From the NCBI GenBank assembly GCA_965116445.1, contig OZ220688.1, positions 930,001-994,000 on the forward strand: a DNA stretch of 64,000 bases, given 5' to 3'. This document shows, one piece after another, positions 9,679 through 19,610 of the stretch. Positions within the stretch are counted from its first letter, which is position 1; the number at the start of each line of letters is the position of its first letter. The notes beneath the pieces are model-generated. The model saw only the letters and a program-made list of their open reading frames with translations. It was not told the origin of the DNA and did no database searches. The position numbers and the translations under genes were made by a program. Origin of the DNA: Multivorans sp965116445 (GTDB lineage: Bacteria; Acidobacteriota; Thermoanaerobaculia; Multivoradales; Multivoraceae).

Positions 9679-10560
9679 GTGCCGATCCGGCGAACAGCGT
9701 TCCTGGTGGTTGCCGCCGCTCTGGTGGCCGCCGCGGGCGCCGGCCTGCTTGCCGTCCGAGCGGCGCCGGCGCCGGGTCCCCAGGTCAGGGGTCCCGACGA
9801 CCGGCGCGACGTCCGCACACGGTACCGACGGTCCCTGCCTCCCGAGGCGATGCCGCTCTTCGATCGGTACCTGCCGAGGCCGGTTCATCCAGACGACGTG
9901 CTCCGGGAGTTCTACTTCACCCGTTTGGCGTACAGCGGCTCTCCGTACATGGGGCGTGGAAGCTGGTCGGTCGACTTCCCCAAGGCGGATGTGCAGTTCA
10001 TGATCGGCTTGAAGAGGCTGCTCGACCAGTTGGACGCCTACGACTACTACAACGCGCGGCAGGCGACGGACCCGGAGCTCTACCGTTTCCCCTTCCTCTA
10101 CTCGGTGGAGGTTGGCCACATGGCTCTTCGAGAGGATGAACGCGAGGCGTTGCGCCGATACCTTCTCGCCGGCGGCTTCTGGGTCATCGACGACTTCTGG
10201 GGCAGTTGGGAGTGGGCGAACCTGGAGCGGGAGCTGTCCGAGCTCCTGCCTGAGTACTCGATCGTCGATATCCCCCTGGACCACCCGATCTTTCACTGCT
10301 TCTACGATGTCGAGGAGATCCTCCAGGTACCGAACGTGGGCCAGGGTCGGTACGGCGGTCCGACGTGGGAGCAGGACGGCTACACGCCGCACGTGCGCGG
10401 CATTTTCGACGACCACGGCCGCCTGATGGTGGTGATCAACTGGAACACCGACCTCGGCGACGCCTGGGAGTGGGCGGAAGACGAGTGGTACCCGGTACGG
10501 TTCTCGCATTACGCGTACCAGATGGGAGTCAACTTCGTCGTCTACGCCATGTCGCACTGA
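9679..10560 (+). CDS. DUF4159 family protein, first copy
   Basis: First gene of the long operon, 293 residues. A single N-terminal membrane/signal segment (TAFLVVAAALVAAAGAGLLAV) precedes the domain. The DUF4159 block has FYFTRLAYSG, the glycine turn LLAGGFWVIDDFWG, the conserved DHPIFHCFYDVEEI and a C-terminal GVNFVVYAMSH. The fold is thought to be related to class I glutamine amidotransferase-like domains, but no catalytic Cys is evident, so a binding role is more likely. The GTG at 9679 is chosen over an upstream GTG because of the -10-like TACGAT at the right distance. A paralogue is at 16672. Confidence 0.85.
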   Translation: MPIRRTAFLVVAAALVAAAGAGLLAVRAAPAPGPQVRGPDDRRDVRTRYRRSLPPEAMPLFDRYLPRPVHPDDVLREFYFTRLAYSGSPYMGRGSWSVDFPKADVQFMIGLKRLLDQLDAYDYYNARQATDPELYRFPFLYSVEVGHMALREDEREALRRYLLAGGFWVIDDFWGSWEWANLERELSELLPEYSIVDIPLDHPIFHCFYDVEEILQVPNVGQGRYGGPTWEQDGYTPHVRGIFDDHGRLMVVINWNTDLGDAWEWAEDEWYPVRFSHYAYQMGVNFVVYAMSH

Positions 10561-10602
10561 GCCGACGTTCCGACTCCCCGCCTCTCCGTCTCTTCGTTCC
10601 TC

Positions 10603-12918
10603 ATGGCTGGTCTCTTCGAGTTCCTGTTCAAGTACCGGCCGGCCCTCTTCGACGAGGGCCGGTTCGCCCTCGCCGCTCCGGGCTGGATGCAGCTCGCGGC
10701 GCTGCTTGCCGGCGCCGCGCTCGTGTTCGCCGCGTTCACCTACCGGCGGATGCGTCCGGGGCCCAGCGGCGGCGCCGAGCGCTACCGCTGGCTGCCGCCG
10801 ACGTTGCGCTCTTTGGCCATCGTCGTGCTGGTCCTTTGTCTCATGCAACCGGCCCTCGTGCTGTCGACCGTGGTGCCGCAGGAGTCCTTCGTCGGTGTGC
10901 TGATCGACGACTCGGGCAGCATGGCGATGCCGGATGAGGACGGTGCCGAGGACGGTACCCGGGGCGGGGCGGTCCGGGAGGCGCTCTCCGGGGAGCCGGG
11001 TTCCCTGCTGGAGCTCCTGGAGCAGCGCTTTCAGGTACGCCAGCTCGCCTTCGGCCGCGGCACGGAGCGGATCGAGTCGGCCGATCAGCTCCGGTTCGCT
11101 CGCGCCGACAGCCGCATCGGCGAGGCGCTGGTCGCGGCCTCGGACGAGTTGGCCGGCTTGCCGCTGGCGGGGATCGTCCTGCTCTCCGACGGCGCCGATT
11201 CGGCACCCGCCGAACTCGGTGACGCGCTGCTCGCGCTCAAGGCCGCGGGGACGCCGGTGCATTCCGTCGGGCTGGGTCGCGAGGGCCTGGAGAAGGACAT
11301 CGAGGTGTCGCGCGTGGTCGCCCCCCGGCGGGTACTCCAGGGGTCCACGGTTGAAGTAGAGGTCACCTTGAGTCAGACGGGGTTCGGGGGTAGCAGCGTG
11401 AACCTCGAAGTCGAGGATGACGGGCGCATCGTGAACGTGGAACCGGTGACCTTCCCGCGGCAGAGTTCGGCGGTCACGGCCCGGGTGATGTTCGCTGCCA
11501 GCGACGCGGGGGCGCGGGAGTTCCGTTTTCGGGTGGCGGAACAGCCGGGCGAGGGTCTCATCCTCAACAACGAGCGGATCGCCCTGGTCGAAGTGACGGA
11601 CAGGAAGGAGAAGATCTTCTTCTTCGAAGGCGAACCGCGGGATGAGTCGAAGTTCCTGCGCCGGGCGGTCCAGTTCGACGAGAACCTCCACGTCGTGTCG
11701 ATGACCCGCCAGGCCGCGAACAAGTTCTACGGCATCAACTTCGACGAGGACACGAAGCGCTTCGACGGGTTTCCAACCCGCCGGGAAGACCTGTTCGAGT
11801 ATCAGGGCATCATTCTGGGCAGCATGGAGGCGAGCTTCTTTACCCACGACCAGATGCGGATGGTCGTCGACTTCGCCGCCCAGCGCGGCGGCGGTGTGCT
11901 GCTGCTCGGCAGTCGCCGTTCGTTCTCGGAGGGCGGCTTCGCCGGCACGCCGATCGCGGAACTGTCGCCACTCGTCCTCTACGACGTCGAAACGCCGTCG
12001 GGAGAAGCCCGGCCCGAACTGATCCACGACCTGGTACTCGAGTTGACGGCCCAGGGACGTGCCCATCCCGCGACCCTGCTGCGCGACGACCGGGCCGAAT
12101 CCAACGATCTCTGGTCGACCCTGCCGCGGCTTTCGGCGTACCAGCGGGCGACGGAAGTGAAAGCCGGCGCGACCGCGCTCCTGAGTGCGGAGACCCCCAT
12201 TTCGCGCGAGCCATTGGTGGCGCTGGCGCATCATCGGATCGGCCGCGGCCGAGCGATCGCCTTCACGCCGCACGACTCCTGGCACTGGCAGATGAGCGCG
12301 GACATTCCGCTCGAGGACCAGACCCACGAGCGGCTATGGCGGCAGATGCTGCGCTGGCTGGTGTCCTATGTCCCCGATCAGGTCGAGGTCGAGACGGACC
12401 GCGACCGGTTCGAGCCTGGGAGCACCGTAACGCTGCGCGCCATGGTGCGGGACGCGGCCTTCCGGGAGGTGAACCGGGCGCAGGTCACGGCCACGATCGA
12501 GCTGCCGTCCGGAGATGAGGCCTTTGTCCCGCTCGACTGGTCGGTCGAGCGCGACGGCGAGTTCGTCGGCACGTACGTGGCGGGCGAGCGCGGCCACTAC
12601 AAGGTCGAAGTGGACGCGACGTCGGAGGGCGAGCTGCTGGGTGTCGCGACTTCGCGGTTTACGGTGGACACCCTGAACGAGGAGTTGTTCGGCGCCGGTC
12701 GCCGGGACTCGGTGCTGGGAAGGGTCGCCGATGAAACAGGGGGCCGCCAGTACGAGTTGGACGAGATGGATAGGCTGGTCGAGGACCTTTCGGTCAGCCG
12801 GGAGGGAACGACAGTACGAGAGGCGCGGGATCTCTGGGACATGCCGATCCTGTTCCTGCTCCTCGTCGCGCTTCTGGGCGGCGAGTGGGCGGTTCGGCGC
12901 CGTCTGGGGATGGCGTGA
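10603..12918 (+). CDS. Membrane-anchored vWA protein with glutamine-amidotransferase-like segment
   Basis: 771 residues. Two N-terminal membrane helices (about 27-46 and 67-85) lead into a von Willebrand A domain with MIDAS motif DDSGSM (about 102-107) and LSDGAD later. A middle beta-rich segment precedes a GATase1-like part (EKIFFFEGEPRDE, YQGIILGSMEASFF, FAAQRGGGVLLLG). A C-terminal helix (about 750-765) ends the protein. This architecture occurs in BatA/BatB-like operons of Acidobacteria and Planctomycetes. The protein should face the periplasm. Its stop overlaps the next start (GTGA). Confidence 0.82.
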   Translation: MAGLFEFLFKYRPALFDEGRFALAAPGWMQLAALLAGAALVFAAFTYRRMRPGPSGGAERYRWLPPTLRSLAIVVLVLCLMQPALVLSTVVPQESFVGVLIDDSGSMAMPDEDGAEDGTRGGAVREALSGEPGSLLELLEQRFQVRQLAFGRGTERIESADQLRFARADSRIGEALVAASDELAGLPLAGIVLLSDGADSAPAELGDALLALKAAGTPVHSVGLGREGLEKDIEVSRVVAPRRVLQGSTVEVEVTLSQTGFGGSSVNLEVEDDGRIVNVEPVTFPRQSSAVTARVMFAASDAGAREFRFRVAEQPGEGLILNNERIALVEVTDRKEKIFFFEGEPRDESKFLRRAVQFDENLHVVSMTRQAANKFYGINFDEDTKRFDGFPTRREDLFEYQGIILGSMEASFFTHDQMRMVVDFAAQRGGGVLLLGSRRSFSEGGFAGTPIAELSPLVLYDVETPSGEARPELIHDLVLELTAQGRAHPATLLRDDRAESNDLWSTLPRLSAYQRATEVKAGATALLSAETPISREPLVALAHHRIGRGRAIAFTPHDSWHWQMSADIPLEDQTHERLWRQMLRWLVSYVPDQVEVETDRDRFEPGSTVTLRAMVRDAAFREVNRAQVTATIELPSGDEAFVPLDWSVERDGEFVGTYVAGERGHYKVEVDATSEGELLGVATSRFTVDTLNEELFGAGRRDSVLGRVADETGGRQYELDEMDRLVEDLSVSREGTTVREARDLWDMPILFLLLVALLGGEWAVRRRLGMA

Positions 12919-13958
12919 GGCGCCCCGGGTACAGGCGTTTCGTGGCGGCGGCATTCGCCTGTTCCCTTGCCGTGGCCCCGCTCGGAGCCGAGAGCCACCT
13001 CCTCGTGGTGACGGGTGTCGGCGGCGAGCAGATGTACACTGAACGGTTCCATTCCTGGGCCGTGCGCGTGGTGGAGGCGGCGCTCGAGGCAGGTCTGAGC
13101 GAGGACCGGGTCGTCTATCTCGGCGAGGATCCGGAGCTCGATCCGGAGCGGATTCGGGCCCGGTCCACGGGCGAGAACCTGCTCGCGGAGATCGAGGCGC
13201 TCGGCGAGCGGTCGAGCGCCGGTGACGACGTGTGGATCCTGCTGTTCGGGCACGGCAGCGGTTCCGCGGGTCCGCCCCGGTTCAATCTGCCGGGGCGGGA
13301 TCTCGTGGCCGAGCAGTACGCCGCGGCGCTCGAGCCGCTGTCGGACCGCCGCCTCGTGTTCATCAACGCGAGCTCCGCTTCCGGGGGGTTTGTCGCGCCG
13401 TTGGCAAGGGAGGGCCGGGTGGTCATCACCGCCACGAAGTCGGGCGCCCAGGGCAACGAGTCGCTGTTCGGCGGCTATCTCGCCGAGGCCTTGGACGGTG
13501 CCGCGGGAGATCGAAACAAGGACGGGCGTACGTCCGCCCTCGAGGCGTTCGAGTTCGCTCAACGGGAGGTCGAGCGTTACTACCAGCAGGCAGGGCAGAT
13601 CCGAACCGAGCATGCGCTTCTCGACGACAACGGTGATGGTGAGGGAACCCTGGAGCCGGTGGGAGTTGATTCCTCCGGACCTGGCGACGGGAGGCTCGCG
13701 AGTCTTGTCCTCCTGGGCGAGGAGGCGCTTCCGGAAGTTCAGACGGAGGAGACGCGGCAGTTGGTCGATCGCCGACGCGGGATCGAGCGCCGGATCGACG
13801 AACTCAGGTTGCAGCGTGAGTCGCTCGACGAGGAGGTCTACCTCAGCGAACTGCAGGATCTGATGGTGGAGCTCGCACTGGTCGACCGGGAGCTGCAGGC
13901 GGCCGGGAACGATGGGGACAGCGGGGCCGACGGCACCAACGGGAATCATGATCGATGA
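12915..13958 (+). CDS. C13/caspase-like protein with catalytic Cys replaced (pseudo-protease)
   Basis: 347 residues with a signal peptide ending near GAES. The core shows the caspase/legumain-like fold signatures: a strand followed by FGHGSG (His113) and, at the place of the usual [A]CxSG nucleophile motif, SSASGG (residues 153-158), where Ser154 replaces Cys. It then reads VVITATKSG. The C-terminus is a long charged helix (residues about 280-335). The GTG start overlaps the preceding stop. Loss of the Cys argues for a binding or regulatory role in the operon complex rather than proteolysis; Ser-based catalysis cannot be excluded. Confidence 0.72.
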   Translation: MRRPGYRRFVAAAFACSLAVAPLGAESHLLVVTGVGGEQMYTERFHSWAVRVVEAALEAGLSEDRVVYLGEDPELDPERIRARSTGENLLAEIEALGERSSAGDDVWILLFGHGSGSAGPPRFNLPGRDLVAEQYAAALEPLSDRRLVFINASSASGGFVAPLAREGRVVITATKSGAQGNESLFGGYLAEALDGAAGDRNKDGRTSALEAFEFAQREVERYYQQAGQIRTEHALLDDNGDGEGTLEPVGVDSSGPGDGRLASLVLLGEEALPEVQTEETRQLVDRRRGIERRIDELRLQRESLDEEVYLSELQDLMVELALVDRELQAAGNDGDSGADGTNGNHDR

Positions 13959-16675
13959 ACGTGCGCCGCGACCTCATCGACCGGTGGATCGGACGGGTGG
14001 CCGTCGTCCTGGCCGTCGCCGTATGGCTGCAGCCGGCTGCCGTGGCCCAGGACGGGCCGGTTTCCCTGGACGAGATCGAGCAGTGGATTCTGACCGGCCG
14101 CTACGACGAGGCGGTAGAGCAGCTCGACGCGCGGGCCGACGAGGCGGACGATCCGCGGGCGCTGAGACTGCGGGTGGAGGCGCTGATCTCGATCGGTCGC
14201 TACGACGACGCCGAGGCCGCGTTCGAGGGCAAAGATGGAGCAGCGCTTGGGCTCGGTGTGCTGCGCGGCAGGGTAGCGCTCCTTCGCGGGGACCGGGAGA
14301 CGGCCGGGCGCTCCTTCGAGGAGGCCCGGGGCGCCCAGGGCGCGGACGCCCTCGTCGCTTCGTTCGAACTCGCTCGACTGGCCTGGGAGCGGGGCGAGAT
14401 CGAGGCAGCGACATCAGGCTTCTACGGCATGATCGACGCCTACAACCGCGGCGCCGCCGATACGGCCGAGGAACTCGTTGCCGTGGGCCAGGCTTGCCAG
14501 TTCCTGGGGCGAGACGATCCGGAACTGTTCAAGGACGCGCTGCGGGCCTACGACGAGGCGGTGGCGCTCGCTCCGTCCTGGCCGGTGCCTCGCATCCGGC
14601 TCGGCGAGCTGTTCCTCGAGAAGTACGACAGCAGCCAGGCCCGTTCGTCGCTGGCCGACGTACTGCGGTCGAATCCCCGTCACGCGGAGGCGTTGCTCGC
14701 GATGGCGCAAACGATGCGCTTCGACGGCGACCCCCGAGCCCAGGGCGTCCTGGACTCCGCTCTGGAGGTCAACCCGAACCTGATTCCTGCGCGCGTGTAC
14801 CAGGCCCGTCTCCGGTTTCAGGCCGAGCGCTTCGCGGAGGCGAGAGAAGAGGCAGAGAAGGCGCTCGAGATCGACCCGGGTTCGCTCACCGCCCAGACCC
14901 TGCTCGCTGCAGCCGCGTTCCTGGAAGGTCGCGACGAGGACTTCGCGGCCCTCCGCGACGGCGTGCTCGCCGACAATCCGCGCTATGCCGACCTGTTCAA
15001 CGACCTCGCCGACGCCAGCGTCGACAACCGGCTCTATCCAAAGGCGCGGGACTTCGCGGCCGAGGCCGTGCGGATCGACCCAAAGTCCTGGCGGGGCTAC
15101 GGCCTGCTGGGCATGAACCAGCTCCGGCTGGGGGACATCGAGGCCGGAAGGGCGAACCTCGAGACCTCCTTCGCTGGCGATCCGTACAACGTCTGGACGA
15201 AGAACACGCTCGACCTGCTCGACACGTTCGGCGAGTACCGGAAAGTTGGGAGCGAGCACTTCGAGTTCCACATCCACGATCGCGAGGCGGAACTGCTGGC
15301 CCCCTACATGGTCGAGCTGGCGGAGGAGGCCTGGGCGACGCTGGCCGAGCGCTACCGCTTTGAACCTCCGACGCCCATTCGCGTCGAGGTCTATCCGTCG
15401 CATGCCGACTTCTCGGTTCGCACCGTCGGGCTGGCCGGGCTCGGCGCGCTCGGCGTCTGCTTCGGGCCGGTGATCGCTCTCGACTCCCCGTCGGCTCGTC
15501 AGATGGGCCACTTCAACTGGGGCGGCACGCTCTGGCACGAGATCGCCCACACGTTCACCCTGCTCGTCACGGATTCGAAGATCCCCCGCTGGTTTACCGA
15601 GGGACTGTCCGTGTTCGAGGAACGGCGGGCGAGGCCGGGTTGGGGTGACGACGTCCAGGTGGGCTTCCTCACCGCACTGCGTGACGACGAGTTGCTCGGC
15701 ATCGCGGCGATCAACGACGGCTTCGTGCGCCCGAAGTTCCCCAACCAGATCGGGTTGTCTTACTTCCAGGCATCGCTGATTTGCGACTGGATCGAGGAGA
15801 ACTACGGTTTCGACGCGATTCTGACGATGCTGGCGGGCTATCGCGACGGCAAGACCACGGAGGAAGTGTTCGAGGAGGCGATGTCCCTCGCTCTGGAGGA
15901 CTTCGACGAACGGTTCTTCGGCCATCTCCGCACGCGCTTCGGCGCCGCCATTGCGTCACTCGGCGAGGCGCCGCCGGAGCCTGACGAGGAGGAGCGGGAA
16001 GCCGGCGAGGGCGGACCGTCCCGTGCGCCGACGCGCAACCCGTTCGCGCGCCAGGAGCCGAATCTCGAGGCGCTGGCCGAGGCGGCAAAGGAGAACCCGG
16101 ACGACTTCAGAATCCAGATGACCTACGGCGCGGCCCTGTTCCGCGAGGAACGCTTCGAGGAGGCGGAGGCTCCGCTGCTGCGCGGCCGTGACCTCTTCAC
16201 GGACTACGTGGGTCCCGGGAACGCCTACACTCTGCTGGCCCAAATCTACCGGCAGCAGGAACGCGAGGACGAGGCGATCGAGGCGCTCAACACGTTGGTG
16301 GCAAGCAACGAGATGGCCTGGGATGAGCATCTGGCTCTGGCCGGGCTGCTCGAGAGCGCCGGCCGCACCGAGCAGGAGGCGGAGATCCTGGAGCGGTCGC
16401 TCTACATTTCACCGTACGACCTGGAGGTGCACAGCCGTCTCGCCGAACTCGCCTCGACCTTGGGCCGCTTCGAACTTGCCGTGCGGGAACGTGCCGCCCT
16501 GGTCGCTCTCGATCCGCCGGACCGCGCCGTCGCGCTCTACGAGCTGGCGGTGGCCCAGCATCACGCCGGTCAGCCGGAGCAGGCGCGCCGGTCGGTGCTG
16601 CGAGCCCTCGAGGTGGCGCCCGGCTACGACCCGGCACAGGAACTCCTGCTCGACCTGGTGGGGGAGGGCTCATGA
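13955..16675 (+). CDS. TPR protein with gluzincin-type (peptidase MA-like) domain
   Basis: 906 residues with a signal peptide cleaved near VAAQDG. N-terminal TPRs (about 30-410) precede a metallopeptidase-like domain with HEIAH at 528-532 and the downstream WFTEGLSVFEE glutamate helix expected of peptidase MA family proteins. A second TPR block follows a low-complexity linker (from about residue 700). All three expected zinc ligands are present, so it may be active, unlike the neighbouring C13-like protein. ATGA overlaps at both ends tie it tightly into the operon. Confidence 0.83.
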   Translation: MNVRRDLIDRWIGRVAVVLAVAVWLQPAAVAQDGPVSLDEIEQWILTGRYDEAVEQLDARADEADDPRALRLRVEALISIGRYDDAEAAFEGKDGAALGLGVLRGRVALLRGDRETAGRSFEEARGAQGADALVASFELARLAWERGEIEAATSGFYGMIDAYNRGAADTAEELVAVGQACQFLGRDDPELFKDALRAYDEAVALAPSWPVPRIRLGELFLEKYDSSQARSSLADVLRSNPRHAEALLAMAQTMRFDGDPRAQGVLDSALEVNPNLIPARVYQARLRFQAERFAEAREEAEKALEIDPGSLTAQTLLAAAAFLEGRDEDFAALRDGVLADNPRYADLFNDLADASVDNRLYPKARDFAAEAVRIDPKSWRGYGLLGMNQLRLGDIEAGRANLETSFAGDPYNVWTKNTLDLLDTFGEYRKVGSEHFEFHIHDREAELLAPYMVELAEEAWATLAERYRFEPPTPIRVEVYPSHADFSVRTVGLAGLGALGVCFGPVIALDSPSARQMGHFNWGGTLWHEIAHTFTLLVTDSKIPRWFTEGLSVFEERRARPGWGDDVQVGFLTALRDDELLGIAAINDGFVRPKFPNQIGLSYFQASLICDWIEENYGFDAILTMLAGYRDGKTTEEVFEEAMSLALEDFDERFFGHLRTRFGAAIASLGEAPPEPDEEEREAGEGGPSRAPTRNPFARQEPNLEALAEAAKENPDDFRIQMTYGAALFREERFEEAEAPLLRGRDLFTDYVGPGNAYTLLAQIYRQQEREDEAIEALNTLVASNEMAWDEHLALAGLLESAGRTEQEAEILERSLYISPYDLEVHSRLAELASTLGRFELAVRERAALVALDPPDRAVALYELAVAQHHAGQPEQARRSVLRALEVAPGYDPAQELLLDLVGEGS

Positions 16676-17484
16676 ACGGCTTCCGTAGGGGACGCCGCGG
16701 GCGCTCGGTTCTCGCCGCCGTGGTCGTCCTCGCCGTCCTGGCCGGCGCCCTGTTCGCTCGCGACGACTTCTGGCGGGCCCCGGAGGTGGAGACGCCGTCG
16801 TTTCCCTATTCGGGCGGCTTCACCTTCGCCCGGATCAAGTTCGAGCCGACCCAGTGGGGGGGCGGTCCGTTCATGTGGGGTCTGGATCTCAAATGGAACC
16901 ACGACTATCCGGACGCGGAACGGAACTTCACCCGGATCGTCGACGAGATGACCCACATCGACGTGTTCACGGGTGGCGGCAACGTGATCGAACTGACCGA
17001 TCCACGGCTCTTCGAGCATCCCTGGGCCTACCTCTGCGAAGCGGGCTTCTGGAACCCGACGGAAGAGGAACTCGCCAATCTCCGCTCCTACCTGTTCAAG
17101 GGCGGCTTCCTGGTCGTCGACGACATCTTCGACCGGCCCGGCTATCCGATCTACTGGGAGAACACGGAGCGGCAGATGGGGCGCCTCCTGCCCGGCTACG
17201 AACTGGTGCCGATGACGATCGACCATCCGGTGTTCCGTGCCTTCTTCCCGCTCGAGGATCTGGACTTCGATCTCGACCTTCCCGGCATCTTTCCCGTGCG
17301 CGGCAAGATCTACGGCGTCTTCGAGGACAACGATCCGAACCGGCGGCTGATGGTGGCCATCAACTACAACATGGACATCGGCGACTTCTGGGAATGGTCG
17401 GAGTACGCCATCTACCCGGTCGACGTGACTCAGAAGGGCTTCAAGCTGGGCGTGAACTACCTGATCTACGGCATGACTCACTGA
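16672..17484 (+). CDS. DUF4159 family protein, second copy
   Basis: 270 residues with an N-terminal anchor (RSVLAAVVVLAVLAGALFA). It has the same core as the gene at 9679: FTFARIKFEP, LFKGGFLVVDDIFD, DHPVFRAFFPLEDL and C-terminal GVNYLIYGMTH. The two copies align through the whole domain but differ enough to be old paralogues. Its start overlaps the TPR/peptidase stop (ATGA). Position directly before moxR is the common arrangement for DUF4159 genes. Confidence 0.87.
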   Translation: MNGFRRGRRGRSVLAAVVVLAVLAGALFARDDFWRAPEVETPSFPYSGGFTFARIKFEPTQWGGGPFMWGLDLKWNHDYPDAERNFTRIVDEMTHIDVFTGGGNVIELTDPRLFEHPWAYLCEAGFWNPTEEELANLRSYLFKGGFLVVDDIFDRPGYPIYWENTERQMGRLLPGYELVPMTIDHPVFRAFFPLEDLDFDLDLPGIFPVRGKIYGVFEDNDPNRRLMVAINYNMDIGDFWEWSEYAIYPVDVTQKGFKLGVNYLIYGMTH

Positions 17485-17535
17485 GGCGCACCGGATTCCG
17501 ATCCCCCGAACAATGGCTGAACGATGGAGAAATCG

Positions 17536-18609
<1,074 letters not shown>

Positions 18610-18713
18610 TGGCCAGGGGAGTGGTGCTGAACAGTCGGAGAGCGCGGGTCAGAAGACCCGCGTCACGTTGGCGCCGGTGACGGCGAGCAGGATGAAGTGA
18701 TGGAAGAGCGGGG

Positions 18714-19607
18714 ATGAGTTACGGCCGGTTCGTCGACACGCGGACGCTGAGTCGCATCAGCAGTCTGGATCTGCTCGCCAAAACGGTGGTGGAGGGCTTC
18801 GTCAGCGGCCTTCACCGTTCACCGTTCCTGGGCCGTTCGATGGATTTCGCCGAGTACCGCGCCTATCAGCCGGGAGACGACATCCGCCGCGTGGACTGGA
18901 AGCTCTTCTGCCGAACCGACCGTTTCTATGTCAAGGAGTTCGAGGCGGACACGAACACGAACCTGACGATCGGGCTCGACGTCTCCCGCTCGATGGATTT
19001 CGGCACCGGGGCGTTGACCAAACTGGACTACGGGCGCTATCTGGCGGCGTGCCTTGGCTATTTCGCGTCCAAGCAGAAGGACCGCATCGGCCTGGTGACT
19101 TTCGACAACGAGCTGGTCGACTTCGTTCCGCCGGCAGCCAAGCACCTCCAGGTCGTCCTGCACACGATCGACCGCATCGAGCCGGGCGGGGGAGGCAGCC
19201 TGCGTGAACCGCTCCTCGAAGTCGTGGACTCCGTGCGCCGGCGGAGCATGGTCGTCCTCATCTCGGATTTCTACGAGGATCCGGAAACGGTGATCAAGGC
19301 GGCGGCAGGGTTCCGACACAAGGGCAACGACGTGATCCTCTTCCACCTGCTCGACCCGGCGGAACTCCGCTTCGAGTTCGAGGGCGAGCTCGATCTTCGC
19401 GACCTGGAGACCGGTACGCGGCAGGCGGTCATGCCGGACGTGCTCCGCGACCAGTACCTGGACCTGATTCGCGAGCACACGCAGACACTCGATCGGTCCC
19501 TTGTCGAGGCCGGTATCGACTACACGCTGGTCGACACCTCGCAACCCCTCGACGCGGCGCTGTACAGCTACCTGTCGGCGCGCCTGCACGCGATGAAGAC
19601 GAGGTGA
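18714..19607 (+). CDS. DUF58 protein (vWA-like)
   Basis: 297 residues. The DUF58 core is clear: EYRAYQPGDDIRRVDWK (about 44-60), then a vWA-like strand with DVSRSMDFG and LVTFDNE. There is no signal peptide or membrane helix, so it is probably cytoplasmic or peripheral. DUF58 proteins are the standard partner of MoxR ATPases; the pair is adjacent here. A GGAAGAG sequence precedes the ATG. The next gene starts 3 nt after its stop. Confidence 0.92.
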   Translation: MSYGRFVDTRTLSRISSLDLLAKTVVEGFVSGLHRSPFLGRSMDFAEYRAYQPGDDIRRVDWKLFCRTDRFYVKEFEADTNTNLTIGLDVSRSMDFGTGALTKLDYGRYLAACLGYFASKQKDRIGLVTFDNELVDFVPPAAKHLQVVLHTIDRIEPGGGGSLREPLLEVVDSVRRRSMVVLISDFYEDPETVIKAAAGFRHKGNDVILFHLLDPAELRFEFEGELDLRDLETGTRQAVMPDVLRDQYLDLIREHTQTLDRSLVEAGIDYTLVDTSQPLDAALYSYLSARLHAMKTR

Positions 19608-19610
19608 CGG

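Noticed and set aside
8863..12327. A 1154-codon minus-strand open frame
   Set aside because: It runs against three well-supported plus-strand genes and shows no domain or signal.
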